This document shows positions 17,580-26,334 of a DNA stretch of 64,000 bases, in pieces. Made by a program: the position numbers and the translations under genes. The stretch lies in assembly GCA_030158725.1 (NCBI GenBank), contig JAOASJ010000126.1:1-64000 (forward strand). The letters are read 5' to 3'. The notes beneath the pieces were generated by a model. That model was not told the origin of the DNA and ran no database searches. It worked only from the letters and a program-made list of their open reading frames with translations. How positions within the stretch are numbered: position 1 is the stretch's first letter; each line of letters opens with the position of its first letter. Source of the stretch: Bacteroidia bacterium (GTDB lineage Bacteria; Bacteroidota; Bacteroidia; NS11-12g; UBA955).

Positions 17580-18788
17580 TTAAATTTCGTGACCCATTTT
17601 CTCACGCTTAGTATTCAAATACTCTGCGTTGTGAGCGTTTGGAGAAGTAATAATTGGAATGTTTTCGATGATCTCCAATCCATAACCAATTAAACCCGTA
17701 CGTTTTTTAGGGTTATTGCTTATAAGCTTCATTTTTGAAACGCCTAGGTCGCGCAATATTTGAGCACCTATACCATAATCGCGTTCATCCATTTTAAATC
17801 CAAGTTCAATATTGGCATCAACTGTATCCATGCCTTGTTCTTGAAGTTTATACGCTTTTAATTTGTTTAACAAACCAATTCCACGTCCTTCTTGGTTCAT
17901 GTACAACACAACTCCTTTTCCAGTTTTTTGAATTAGGTTCATTGATTGGTGTAATTGTTCTCCGCAATCGCAACGGCAACTTCCAAATATATCACCAGTC
18001 ATACAACTGCTGTGAACACGCACCAATATTGGTTCGTCTTTTTCCCATTCACCTTTCTTCATTACCAAGTGTTGGGTGCCATCGCTAACTTGCGAATAGG
18101 CTATCATTTCAAAATCGCCGAAAGAGGTTGGCATGTTAACAGTGATTTCACGTTTCACATGGCTTTCGTTTTTGATGCGGTATTTAATTAAATCCTCGAT
18201 TGAAACAATTTTCAAATCGAATTTTTTAGCAATCTCAATCAATTCTGGTAGGCGAGCCATTTCACCATCTTCTTTCAAAATTTCCACAATACAACCTGCG
18301 GGTTCGAATCCTGCCAAACGGGCAAAATCGATTGCAGCTTCAGTGTGTCCAGCTCTTTTTAAAACACCTTCTTTTTGTGCTTTTAAAGGAAAAATATGTC
18401 CTGGTCTAGCCAAATCAGTTGATATGGTATCTGCATGCACCAAGGCTTGTATTGTTTTGCTTCTGTCAGAGGCAGAAATTCCAGTAGTGGTTCCATGTCC
18501 TTTCAAATCCACCGAAACGGTAAAAGGTGTTTCGTGTACTGAATCGTTGCTACTAACCATCATGTCCAAACCAAGATCTAAGCAACGCTCTGGTAATAAA
18601 GGAACGCATATCAAACCACGTCCTTCTCTTGCCATGAAGTTAATCATTTCTGGAGTCACATTGGCTGCAGCGGTTAAAAAATCACCTTCATTCTCACGGT
18701 CTTCATCATCAACGACAATAATTACTTTGCCGTTTTTTATATCTTCTATTGCAGATTCTATGGTGTTTAATTGGTATGGATTTGACAT
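17580..18788 (-). CDS. ribBA: Bifunctional 3,4-DHBP synthase / GTP cyclohydrolase II
   Basis: It provides both entry reactions of riboflavin synthesis. The N-terminal RibB domain (about 1-200) has [33 protein letters not shown]. The C-terminal RibA domain (about 205-403) has the zinc cysteines in [26 protein letters not shown] and NNPKKRTGL. Both active sites look intact. The ATG at 18788 is used; the preceding GTG is an unnecessary extension. A -7 element lies 16 nt upstream. No FMN riboswitch is evident in the short leader. Confidence 0.96.
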   Translation of the reverse strand: MSNPYQLNTIESAIEDIKNGKVIIVVDDEDRENEGDFLTAAANVTPEMINFMAREGRGLICVPLLPERCLDLGLDMMVSSNDSVHETPFTVSVDLKGHGTTTGISASDRSKTIQALVHADTISTDLARPGHIFPLKAQKEGVLKRAGHTEAAIDFARLAGFEPAGCIVEILKEDGEMARLPELIEIAKKFDLKIVSIEDLIKYRIKNESHVKREITVNMPTSFGDFEMIAYSQVSDGTQHLVMKKGEWEKDEPILVRVHSSCMTGDIFGSCRCDCGEQLHQSMNLIQKTGKGVVLYMNQEGRGIGLLNKLKAYKLQEQGMDTVDANIELGFKMDERDYGIGAQILRDLGVSKMKLISNNPKKRTGLIGYGLEIIENIPIITSPNAHNAEYLNTKREKMGHEI

Positions 18789-18804
18789 CACTCAGATTTT
18801 GCTG

Positions 18805-18812
18805 CAAAATTA
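18805..18812 (-). promoter_or_regulatory. -7 element for ribBA
   Basis: The reverse strand reads TAATTTTG, 16 nt before the ribBA ATG. Confidence 0.45.
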
Positions 18813-18832
18813 AGCAAAACCATAAACTTATC

Positions 18833-19315
18833 TTATATCTTCTTAAACAAGATGGATAGATTATTTTTATAATTTTCAAAGGGTATTATTTTGCCTTTTT
18901 TTTCTATCTGAACTGCAGTATTTGTTTGAATGTTTTTAACAATGACATTTTCCAGTTCATAGAAGCAATCGTCTGAAAGTCCATTCTCTCGGTGCAAGAT
19001 TTTTCCATTTCTCTCCATCACGATAAAACTTGGGAATGTATTGATGTGGTAAAACAAAGCCGTTCTTTTTTCGTCGTAACAGAGCTCAAAATCTATGTTC
19101 ATGCTTTTCTGGTATTGTTGTATGTCTTCTTGGCTGTTGAAAGGATTGAGACCAACAATTCTCAATGGTAAGCCTACAGTTTTTCTTTGTAAGGTTTTTA
19201 ATGATTCAAATACTCTTGCGTTGTGGCGGTTGCTGATAAACCAGTAAACCAATAAGATTAGTTCATTGCTTGAGTTTGCTTTGTTTTGTTCAGGGTTTAG
19301 GATTTTAATGTTCAT
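18833..19315 (-). CDS. Thioredoxin-fold protein lacking the CXXC motif
   Basis: A 160-residue protein with the order of a thioredoxin/TlpA fold: strand ELILLVYWF, then NRHNARVFESLKTLQ, strand LRIVGLNPF, then HINTFPSFIVMERNGKILHRENG with the cis-Pro. The position of WCxxC reads WFISNRH, so it has no redox-active cysteines and probably acts as a binding or scaffolding protein. No signal peptide is seen when the ATG at 19315 is used; the longer reading begins with unrelated residues. A long structured intergenic region lies upstream. Function unknown. Confidence 0.65.
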   Translation of the reverse strand: MNIKILNPEQNKANSSNELILLVYWFISNRHNARVFESLKTLQRKTVGLPLRIVGLNPFNSQEDIQQYQKSMNIDFELCYDEKRTALFYHINTFPSFIVMERNGKILHRENGLSDDCFYELENVIVKNIQTNTAVQIEKKGKIIPFENYKNNLSILFKKI

Positions 19316-19394
19316 ATTGTAAGTGGTAAAATTTATTGTGGGTACACAGCACAAACACATTACATCTATTGAACTTAGGACATTCGTCGAAGCC

Positions 19395-19416
19395 GCCCCA
19401 ATTGTAAAATTGGAGC
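19395..19416. repeat. Hairpin with GTAA loop
   Basis: The arms 19395-19403 and 19408-19416 pair at 8 of 9 positions (core CCAATT/AATTGG) around GTAA, a GNRA-type loop if transcribed on the + strand. Confidence 0.45.
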
Positions 19417-19475
19417 AAACTTCTAGAATGAGTCGTTTTTATCTTTTATTTAACTAATGAGTAAATCCAAACAAG

Positions 19476-19538
19476 AAGGGGAATGAAAAACCTATAAATT
19501 CAGAAAACAAGCAAGCAACGCATTCTTCATTCCTCCTT
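19476..19538. repeat. Long-loop inverted repeat covering an SD-like sequence
   Basis: AAGGGGAATGAA (19476-19487) pairs with TTCATTCCTCCTT (19526-19538) over 12 bp with one bulged T; the loop is 38 nt. On the reverse strand one arm contains AAGGAGG, so the fold would sequester it. Confidence 0.5.
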
Positions 19539-19561
19539 CAAGTCAGGAAGCATTCATAGTT

Positions 19562-19822
19562 TTAGTTTTTATAGTTTACTAAAGGGGTATCAAGCGTGAT
19601 TGCTTGGAATTGCTCGGTTTGGAAATGCTGTCTGCTCCAATTGTTCAAAGTGGCAATGATTAGATTTTTTGTGAAATCACCATCAGTGAAATCATCTTCT
19701 AATGCATCGTCTTGCAAAATTGAATTTGAATTTTGTTGCTTAAGATTTTGTTTGCTTGAATGGTCAAAACTGCCAGTATTTTGATGGCTAGAATTAGATT
19801 TAAGAAAGTAATTTGTTTTCAT
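19562..19822 (-). CDS. Small orphan ORF, hypothetical
   Basis: An 86-residue reading frame from ATG 19822. The first half is rich in Ser, Asn, Gln and Lys (NYFLKSNSSHQNTGSF), the middle acidic (DDALEDDFTDGDF), the end more hydrophobic (NLIIATLNNWS). No signal peptide, membrane segment or known motif was recognised. The composition is protein-like, and a charged first half followed by a distinct core is seen in some peptide precursors, but no modification enzyme is nearby. A longer TTG start (19852) is possible. It may be a real small protein or chance. Confidence 0.4.
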   Translation of the reverse strand: MKTNYFLKSNSSHQNTGSFDHSSKQNLKQQNSNSILQDDALEDDFTDGDFTKNLIIATLNNWSRQHFQTEQFQAITLDTPLVNYKN

Positions 19823-20005
19823 GTTAATTAGTTTATTAAAGTTTTGTAACACAAATTTGAAAAATTAGAATTACACAATTGATAAACAATTTACACGGTA
19901 TTGGTAGAGAAAATTAAATGGTCATTTAGCGAAATAAGTGGACTTTTTTGTATTAAAAAATCCAATTTTTCAATAGTTCTATTGGTTTATTTGTTAGAAT
20001 TACAA

Positions 20006-20689
20006 TCAAATACGCCAAGTTGGCGATTCTTGTAAAATGTCTAATTTGCCTTGGTCGATATGCCAATAAGAACTTGCAAATTCTTTAACACTATCGATAT
20101 CGTGGGTAGATACTATAATCGTTTTGTTTTGTGTCAAACATATTTCCTTCAGATCTCTGTATAAGCGCATTCTAGAAGGGTAGTCTAAAAAGGCGGTTGG
20201 CTCATCCATTAGAATTAAGTCTGTTTTTTGTGCCAATACACGGGCAATATTTGCTTTTTGCCATTCACCATCACTTACTTGATTCAAGTATTTGTTGCGG
20301 ATTTTATCAATCCCCATGAGTGTAATAGCCTTTTCAACTTCATTGTTGTTGTTTTCGCTTTCGCTTAATTGTAGGTAAGGAAATTGTCCAAAACGAACCA
20401 CATCTTCAATTCGAATGTAGTCTTCTCGAATTCTTTGGGTGCTTGCAAAGGCAAGTTTTTCTGCACGTTTTTTTTGCGGGAGCAGGGAAATTGATTCGCC
20501 AGAAATAAATATCTCACCAGATAGGACTTTGTATATACCTGCTATTGTTTTGAGTAAAGTAGATTTTCCGCTGCCATTTTCGCCTGTCAAAACAATTAAA
20601 TCATTCTTAAAAGCTTGCGCATTGATGGCTTCTACAATTGGCGTTTCTTGCCCAATACTTAAGTTGACGATATTTAAAACTGGTTTCAT
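20006..20689 (-). CDS. FecE/BtuD-type ABC transporter ATPase
   Basis: A 227-residue ABC ATPase for uptake of an iron chelate, heme or cobalamin. Walker A is GENGSGKST, the signature VSDGEWQKANIAR (a variant of LSGGQ), Walker B LILMDEPTAFLD, and the switch His is in VSTHD. The ATG at 20689 overlaps the permease stop as TAATG, so the two are translationally coupled; the longer upstream reading lies inside the permease gene and is rejected. No substrate-binding protein or TonB receptor gene is adjacent. Confidence 0.9.
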   Translation of the reverse strand: MKPVLNIVNLSIGQETPIVEAINAQAFKNDLIVLTGENGSGKSTLLKTIAGIYKVLSGEIFISGESISLLPQKKRAEKLAFASTQRIREDYIRIEDVVRFGQFPYLQLSESENNNNEVEKAITLMGIDKIRNKYLNQVSDGEWQKANIARVLAQKTDLILMDEPTAFLDYPSRMRLYRDLKEICLTQNKTIIVSTHDIDSVKEFASSYWHIDQGKLDILQESPTWRI

Positions 20690-21651
20690 TACCTTTTTCT
20701 TCTTAGTAAAATATAAATAATGAAAGGACCTCCTATTAAAGCAGTGCACACATTAATAGGAATATTGAAACTCAATATTTCAGCAGAGGAAATGATATCG
20801 CTTACCAAGGCCATAGCAGCGCCTAGAATGGCGTTGACCAATAGCATAAATCTAAAATTGACGGTCTTGATTAACAATCTTGAAACATTAGGAATGGCCA
20901 TGCCTATAAATGCGATGGGCCCACAAAATGCCGTTGCAATTCCACTGAGTATACCTGTGCAAATAAGCAGTTGAATTGATATGCTTTTGGTGTTTACACC
21001 TAAGGTATAAGCTACTTCATCACCTAATAACATGGTAGACAATTGAGGCATAATTAGAAAAGCCCAGAACATTCCCAATAGGGCCGATAGGCCAAAAAAC
21101 AATAAGTCAAATTCTATAACTTGGCTAAAAGAACCCATACTCCAAAGGGTAAAGTTTTTCAAGTCGCCTGGCACAGCCATATAATTTAATAGACCTTGCA
21201 AGGCTCCGGTAATTTGGCCAATAATAACGCCAAACAATAATATAATTGCACCAGTTCCAAAGCGCGATGATACCAGCATAACCAGCAAAAGAACCATACT
21301 TGCGCCGACGAATCCCGCGAATGAAATGCCGATTCCATGGTTGAGGAAAGGAAAATAGTGGCTTCCAATAATAAGAATAGCTACGGCTAGAGAGGCACCA
21401 GAACTAACACCCAAAATATAGGGGCCAGCGAGGTTGTTTCTATACAGTTGTTGAAGTATAAAGCCTGAAACAGATAGGGAAGCCCCTGCAATAAGGGCCG
21501 TGATGGTCTTGGGTAATCGGTAATTCCACAATAAATCAGCTTCTATGCCTTCAGTTTGAAAGGGAGAAATCCATTCAGGTATAGCCAAGGCGCTGACAAT
21601 TAGCAGTATACATAAGCCCACTAAGGCAAATAATAGTTTATAAATTTGCAT
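20689..21651 (-). CDS. FecCD/BtuC-type ABC transporter permease
   Basis: A 320-residue polytopic membrane protein of the FecCD family. It has the conserved RLPKTITALIAGASLSVSG, LAGPYILGVSSGASLA and AFCGPIAFIGMAIPN motifs and about ten membrane segments. It forms the inner-membrane channel with the ATPase encoded directly downstream. The ligand cannot be told. The only class III binding protein in the window is the signal-less BtuF-like protein at 818-1612. No clear TAnnTTTG box was found upstream. Confidence 0.92.
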   Translation of the reverse strand: MQIYKLLFALVGLCILLIVSALAIPEWISPFQTEGIEADLLWNYRLPKTITALIAGASLSVSGFILQQLYRNNLAGPYILGVSSGASLAVAILIIGSHYFPFLNHGIGISFAGFVGASMVLLLVMLVSSRFGTGAIILLFGVIIGQITGALQGLLNYMAVPGDLKNFTLWSMGSFSQVIEFDLLFFGLSALLGMFWAFLIMPQLSTMLLGDEVAYTLGVNTKSISIQLLICTGILSGIATAFCGPIAFIGMAIPNVSRLLIKTVNFRFMLLVNAILGAAMALVSDIISSAEILSFNIPINVCTALIGGPFIIYILLRRKR

Positions 21652-21755
21652 GAATTACCTTGTTCAAAACAACATTAAAAGCATGGATTTTCTGTGTTTT
21701 AAGTATGATATATATCAACAACTTAGCAATATTATGGAAACTTGATTTTTTTTAG

Positions 21756-21764
21756 TAAATTTGC
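21756..21764 (+). promoter_or_regulatory. -7 element for pckA
   Basis: TAAATTTGC, a perfect match, 25 nt before the ATG at 21790. It lies within the longer reading of the frame that begins at 21742 and so supports the shorter start. Confidence 0.6.
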
Positions 21765-21789
21765 AACCCTAATTTTATACAAAAAACAA

Positions 21790-23379
21790 ATGACAAACCA
21801 AGACATTTTATCAGGCGTTGTTGCAGCAGCAGGCAATGCATTTGTTAATCTTACACCAGATGAACTTATTCAAAAAGCATTAGAAAGAAACGAAGGTATT
21901 CTTACCGACAGAGGTGCTTTGGCAGCTGATACAGGTGAATTCACTGGCCGTTCTCCAAAAGACAAATTCACTGTTTGCGACGATAAAACCGAAAACACAG
22001 TTTGGTGGGGTCCAGTTAATTTCAAATTTGAGCCATCTAAATTTGATGCATTGTTGGATAAAGTATTAAACCACTATAAAGGTAAAGACCTTTTTATCCG
22101 CGATGCTTATGCTTGCGCACACCCTGATTTTAAATTAAATATTAAAGTTGTAACTGAAACAGCTTACCAAAATTTATTCGCAAACAATTTGTTTTTGCGT
22201 CCAAATGAAGGTGAAAACAACCCAACAGAATGGTTGATTTTAGCTGCTCCATCATTTTTAGCCAATGCTGCTGAAGATGGAACAAGACAACACAACTTCT
22301 CTATCATCAATTTTTCTAAAAAAATCATCTTAATTGGTGGTTCAGGTTATACAGGTGAAATCAAAAAAGGAATTTTCACCGTATTGAATTATATTCTTCC
22401 TCAAGAAAGAGGCGTATTGTCTATGCACTGCTCAGCTAACATCGGTGCTAAAGGTGATACTGCTATTTTCTTCGGATTGTCAGGTACTGGTAAAACAACT
22501 TTATCAGCAGATCCAGACCGTAAATTAATCGGTGACGATGAACACGGTTGGGCTGACGATTCAGTGTTTAACTTCGAAGGTGGTTGCTATGCAAAATGTA
22601 TTGACCTAACTGAAGAAAAAGAACCACAAATTTGGAATGCAATTAAACGTGGTGCCTTGGTTGAAAACGTTAGATTCTTCGAAGGAAGCAACAAAGTTAA
22701 TTACGAAGATGTTTCTGTTACAGAAAACACCCGCGTTGCTTACCCAATTGATTTTATTGATAACATCGCAGTTCCTTCAGTTGGAAAATCGCCTAAAAAC
22801 ATTTTCTTCCTTACTTGTGATGCTTATGGTGTATTGCCTCCAATTTCTAAATTAACTGCTGAACAAGCAATGTACCACTTCGTTTCTGGTTATACCAGTA
22901 AAGTAGCAGGTACTGAAGCTGGTATCACTGAACCACAAAGTACTTTCTCTGCTTGTTTCGGTCAAGCTTTCTTGCCTTTACACCCAGCTAAATATGCTGA
23001 ATTGTTAGGTGCAAAATTAAATGCTGATTCTAGCATCAACGTATGGTTGGTTAACACAGGCTGGAGCGGTGGTGGATACGGTGTTGGTAGCAGAATGAAA
23101 TTGTCTTTCACTAGAGCGATGCTAACTGCAGCGTTAAACGGTGAGTTGGATTCAATTGAATACACCAAACATCCTGTATTCGGTATGTTAATGCCGAACT
23201 CTTGTCCAAATGTTCCTCAAGAAATTTTACACCCAAGAAACACTTGGGCTGATAAAGCAGCTTACGATCAAACAGCAAATTCATTGGCAGACAAATTCAA
23301 TGAGAATTTCAAAAAGTTTGAAGATGGTAGCAGCGAAGCAATTAAAAATGCTGCGCCTAAAGCCGTTCAAGCTCAATAA
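21790..23379 (+). CDS. pckA: Phosphoenolpyruvate carboxykinase (ATP)
   Basis: It interconverts oxaloacetate + ATP and PEP + CO2 + ADP, for gluconeogenesis or anaplerosis. The 529-residue protein has the kinase P-loop GLSGTGKTT (229-237), the metal/nucleotide motif LIGDDEHGW (247-254), EGGCYAK and the N-terminal FTGRSPKDKF. I start at ATG 21790 (MTNQDILSG); the extra upstream codons overlap the promoter. Codon use is cleaner than in neighbours, as expected for a highly expressed gene. A strong terminator follows. Confidence 0.97.
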   Translation: MTNQDILSGVVAAAGNAFVNLTPDELIQKALERNEGILTDRGALAADTGEFTGRSPKDKFTVCDDKTENTVWWGPVNFKFEPSKFDALLDKVLNHYKGKDLFIRDAYACAHPDFKLNIKVVTETAYQNLFANNLFLRPNEGENNPTEWLILAAPSFLANAAEDGTRQHNFSIINFSKKIILIGGSGYTGEIKKGIFTVLNYILPQERGVLSMHCSANIGAKGDTAIFFGLSGTGKTTLSADPDRKLIGDDEHGWADDSVFNFEGGCYAKCIDLTEEKEPQIWNAIKRGALVENVRFFEGSNKVNYEDVSVTENTRVAYPIDFIDNIAVPSVGKSPKNIFFLTCDAYGVLPPISKLTAEQAMYHFVSGYTSKVAGTEAGITEPQSTFSACFGQAFLPLHPAKYAELLGAKLNADSSINVWLVNTGWSGGGYGVGSRMKLSFTRAMLTAALNGELDSIEYTKHPVFGMLMPNSCPNVPQEILHPRNTWADKAAYDQTANSLADKFNENFKKFEDGSSEAIKNAAPKAVQAQ

Positions 23380-23397
23380 TATTAATCTTATCAATAG

Positions 23398-23427
23398 AAA
23401 GGCAGTGATTTATCACTGCCTTTTTTT
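23398..23427 (+). terminator. Rho-independent terminator of pckA
   Basis: GGCAGTGAT (23401-23409) / ATCACTGCC (23412-23420) is a perfect 9-bp stem, A-run before and seven T after. Confidence 0.9.
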
Positions 23428-23600
23428 ATGCCCTTTTTACACTATTTTCTTTTCGTTTGTTAATTCAAATGCCTAGAAAACTCTGAATTTTTTTTCGAAT
23501 TTAAATGGGTGTTCAACCTCACTAATTATCAATACCTTATAAATTTATTTGATTCTTTTTAATACATAATGTATTGAAAAACTGACATTAATCACAACTA

Positions 23601-23636
23601 TTTGTAATTAGTCTAAATAAAAACTTATATATTTGC
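23601..23636 (+). promoter_or_regulatory. -33/-7 promoter of the porin-Rieske-imelysin-diheme operon
   Basis: TTTG (23601-23604), a 23-nt spacer and TATATTTGC (23628-23636). The -7 element ends just before the ATG at 23641, predicting a leaderless message. The dyad at 23606-23618 lies between the two elements. Confidence 0.65.
23606..23618. promoter_or_regulatory. Candidate operator dyad (TTAG-N-CTAA)
   Basis: AATTAGTCTAAAT has a perfect TTAG/CTAA dyad around a central T and sits in the promoter spacer, where a bound repressor would block RNA polymerase. The same 13-mer occurs at 39969-39981 upstream of the DsbA-monooxygenase operon. The regulator is unknown; Fur or an iron/redox regulator is a guess. 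Confidence 0.4.
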
Positions 23637-23640
23637 CCCG

Positions 23641-24858
23641 ATGAAAAAATTAATTTTATTACTAAGTATAGGATTCTGCTTTAATGCATCTGTTAAAGCA
23701 CAAATATTAACTAAAGAGGATTCTCTTGCTGCGGGTCTGCAAATGAGTGGAAAAACCACTGTGTTGAGTGGATACGGTGAAAGCATGTTTTCATATGATA
23801 AGGGTCAAAAGACGGCTAATATAAATGTGACTAGATTTGTTACTTTCTTCGGTCACAGATTTAGCAAAAGCATTACTTTGTTTTCTGAATTGGAATTGGA
23901 AAATGCCAAGGTAGCTAACGGTAGTCCTAGTGGAGAGTTTTCTCTAGAGCAAATGTTCTTGAAATTTGATTTAAACCGCTCAAACTACATCGTTGCGGGT
24001 TTATTTATTCCGAGGATTGGTATCATTAATGAAAACCATTTGCCTACAACTTATAATGGCAACAACAGGCATTTTGTTGAATCAAGAATGATTCCATCTA
24101 CATGGAGAGAATTGGGTGTAGGATTGTATGGTAAGTTTGACCGCCTGCCAGGTTTTAACTACTATGTAGGATTAACCAATGGTCTGAATAGTGCTGCCTT
24201 CACCCGTCAAACTGGAATTCGCGAAGGAAGATATGAAGGAAGCAATGCATCAGCAACCAATGTTGCAATTAGCGCTGCTGCCTTGTATTACTATAGAAAT
24301 TTTAGAATTCAAGCTTCCGGATACTATGGTGGAAGCGCTGGTGTTACGCCTAAACAAGCCGATAGTTTGATGTTAATCAGTGGGCCTTTCGGGACACCTG
24401 TAGCATTGGCTGAAATGAATGTTCAGTACACAGGTAAAAGATGGGGCTTTAAATCTTTAATCGGTACTGTATCCATAGCGGATGCTTATGGTGTTAATAG
24501 AGCTTATGCGAACAATGTGGCAAGAAACATGTTGGGTGCTTTTACCGAGGTTTCTTACAACATTATCCATTCAAGCGATATGATGGCTAAAAGATTAACT
24601 GCTTTTGCTCGATACGAGTGGTTTGATTTGAATTATAGAATGCCTCTCAATGGTATTAAAGACAATGCCCTTAACCAACAGTTTTTTGTCTATGGTTTTA
24701 CCTACAGACCAACCGTTGGTGTTGCAATTAAATTAGATGCCGTGAACAAAATAACTGGAACACCTAACAGTGCATTCAATATTACGCCATTCCCACAATT
24801 GCCAGTTTACTATAAAAACAATTGGTTCTTTAATTTAGGCTTGGCTTATAATTTCTAA
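23641..24858 (+). CDS. Outer-membrane porin-like beta-barrel protein
   Basis: A 405-residue protein with signal peptide (LILLLSIGFCFNASVKA, then QILTKEDS). Porin-like alternating strands follow: SITLFSELELENAKV, FSLEQMFLKFDLN, YIVAGLFIPRIGIINENHLP, and a terminal WFFNLGLAYNF ending in Phe, the usual signal for the Bam machinery. The FIPRIGIINENH region resembles anion/phosphate-selective porin-like proteins of the phylum. It is the first gene of a tight operon with Rieske, imelysin and di-heme lipoproteins (gap 1 nt, then two ATGA overlaps), so it probably supplies outer-membrane passage or a platform for that module. Confidence 0.8.
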   Translation: MKKLILLLSIGFCFNASVKAQILTKEDSLAAGLQMSGKTTVLSGYGESMFSYDKGQKTANINVTRFVTFFGHRFSKSITLFSELELENAKVANGSPSGEFSLEQMFLKFDLNRSNYIVAGLFIPRIGIINENHLPTTYNGNNRHFVESRMIPSTWRELGVGLYGKFDRLPGFNYYVGLTNGLNSAAFTRQTGIREGRYEGSNASATNVAISAAALYYYRNFRIQASGYYGGSAGVTPKQADSLMLISGPFGTPVALAEMNVQYTGKRWGFKSLIGTVSIADAYGVNRAYANNVARNMLGAFTEVSYNIIHSSDMMAKRLTAFARYEWFDLNYRMPLNGIKDNALNQQFFVYGFTYRPTVGVAIKLDAVNKITGTPNSAFNITPFPQLPVYYKNNWFFNLGLAYNF

Positions 24859-24859
24859 A

Positions 24860-25288
24860 ATGAAAAGAAAAGAATTTGTAAAAACGAGTTGCAGTATTTG
24901 CATAGGTGCTTTGGCCGGTGTTTCTGTATTGAGTTTGATGCAGTCGTGCGCTACTGGTAGAATTATAAAAATGGAACCTCAGAACAATGTGTTAAGTGTG
25001 ATGAAATCTGAATTTACACCTGAGCAAAATTTCGTGCTCTTGCGCACCAGCAATTTAAACTTTGATGTTTTGTTGTATAAAAAATCAGAGACTGAATACA
25101 AAGCATTATTAATGCAATGTACCCATTATGACAATCCAGTTTTTGCAAATAAAAAAGAGATTTTTTGTCCCTCACATGGCAGCACTTTTAGCTTCGAAGG
25201 TAAAGTGCAAAAAGAGCCTGCGAGCCGCGATTTGAAGTCTTATAAAACAGAAATATTAAACGATAAAATAAATATAAACCTAGTATGA
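24860..25288 (+). CDS. Rieske [2Fe-2S] lipoprotein
   Basis: A 142-residue protein with both Rieske cluster boxes: CTHYDN (C87, H89) and CPSHGSTF (C103, H106). The N-terminus has MKRKEFVKTS, a hydrophobic stretch and a lipobox LMQSC (C30), so it looks like a membrane-anchored, possibly lipid-modified periplasmic electron carrier. Classical quinol oxidase Rieske proteins come with cytochrome b; none is here. Its gene overlaps that of an imelysin by ATGA (25285-25288), suggesting electron transfer within this iron-linked module. Confidence 0.88.
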   Translation: MKRKEFVKTSCSICIGALAGVSVLSLMQSCATGRIIKMEPQNNVLSVMKSEFTPEQNFVLLRTSNLNFDVLLYKKSETEYKALLMQCTHYDNPVFANKKEIFCPSHGSTFSFEGKVQKEPASRDLKSYKTEILNDKININLV

Positions 25289-26334
25289 GAAATCTATATA
25301 TAATTACATGTATTTTGGTGCTTATTTCATGTGAAAAAGAGAAAGCTACCAATAATGTAGTAAGCACGCAATCTGATGTATTACGCGATTTAAGTTTAAA
25401 TGTTTACTTAAGCACTTATGAAAATTTAAGTCTAAGAACCAATAAATTTCACCAAGATGTTCAATCATTCATTAATAATCCTACTCAAGAGAATCTAGAC
25501 CTATGCCGCAGCGGTTGGAAAAGTGCTAGAGAAGCTTGGGAAAACTCTGAAGCTTGGCTGTTTGGCCCCGTTTCTACCAATAGCATAGACCCAAGTATTG
25601 ATACTTGGCCAGTAGATTTTATTCGACTTGACTCTGTGCTTTCTAGTACTGCGGTTTTTGACAATACCTATATTAATAATTTAGAAGAATCATTAAAGGG
25701 ATTTCATCCAATTGAATATATTTTATTTGGTTTTAATGGCAATAAATCAGCCAACCAAATTACCAGCCGACAAAAGGAATACTTGCTTGCTTTGTCAGAA
25801 AATTTACGCCAACTAACTCTTGACCTGCATAATTCTTGGGCGCTTCAAGGGGGTAATTATGTTACTGAAATTTTGAATGCAGGTAGTTCAAATTTATTTC
25901 CAAGCAAACTTAGTGCTTATCAAGAAATAGCCAATGCTATGATTGGTATATGCGATGAAGTAGCCAATGGAAAAATTGGTGATGTGTTTACCACCTTAGA
26001 TTCTATGGGTGAAGAATCGCCTTTTGCAAAAAACTCTATGGTCGACTTTAAAAACAATATACTAGGTGTTGAAGCTGTTTATTTGGGCAATATCAATGGC
26101 TCAGACAACAAAGGAATGGAGGATTTTGTACGTATGTACAATCTGAGTTTGGATGGAAAAATCAAACAAAAGATTAGCCAATCCAAAGCTGCATTAGCCC
26201 AAATTACACTTCCATTTGGTCGCGCCATTTTCGAACAACCTATACAGGTACAACAAGCCATAGATGCGATTAATAGCTTGAAAACCGAATTAGAAGAAGG
26301 TCTGTTGCCACTAATACAAATGCATGTCAAATGA
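25285..26334 (+). CDS. Imelysin (M75) family lipoprotein
   Basis: A 349-residue lipoprotein (signal peptide then LVLISC, C16) of the imelysin/EfeO-like family. It has the conserved GFHPIEYILFG (H141 and E144, the GxHxxE motif) and RSGWKSAREAWENSEAW. Imelysins are iron-regulated periplasmic or surface proteins thought to bind iron in uptake systems; protease activity is doubtful. Its start overlaps the Rieske stop and its stop overlaps the di-heme gene start (ATGA at 26331-26334). Confidence 0.9.
   Translation: MRNLYIITCILVLISCEKEKATNNVVSTQSDVLRDLSLNVYLSTYENLSLRTNKFHQDVQSFINNPTQENLDLCRSGWKSAREAWENSEAWLFGPVSTNSIDPSIDTWPVDFIRLDSVLSSTAVFDNTYINNLEESLKGFHPIEYILFGFNGNKSANQITSRQKEYLLALSENLRQLTLDLHNSWALQGGNYVTEILNAGSSNLFPSKLSAYQEIANAMIGICDEVANGKIGDVFTTLDSMGEESPFAKNSMVDFKNNILGVEAVYLGNINGSDNKGMEDFVRMYNLSLDGKIKQKISQSKAALAQITLPFGRAIFEQPIQVQQAIDAINSLKTELEEGLLPLIQMHVK

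Larger units (their letters stand above)
19316..19561. other. Intergenic region with two inverted repeats, no gene
   Basis: I see no supported ORF and no TAnnTTTG element here. It holds a 9-position hairpin (one mismatch) with a GTAA tetraloop on the + strand at 19395-19416, and a 12-bp inverted repeat with one bulge at 19476-19538. On the reverse strand there is an AAGGAGG (19532-19538) followed by very short ORFs only. Confidence 0.5.

Noticed and set aside
18133-18813. 226-codon + strand ORF
   Set aside because: Antisense shadow of ribBA; no family features.
19380-19415. Reverse-strand GGGGCGGCTTCGACG, resembling the 5' end of tmRNA
   Set aside because: No tag reading frame or 3' acceptor end follows, and a good protein gene occupies the space a tmRNA would need.
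19458-19580. + strand frame with one in-frame TGA (MSKSKQEGE, then about 30 open codons)
   Set aside because: It overlaps the hairpin and the end of the reverse ORF, has no promoter and no known motif; no evidence for recoding.
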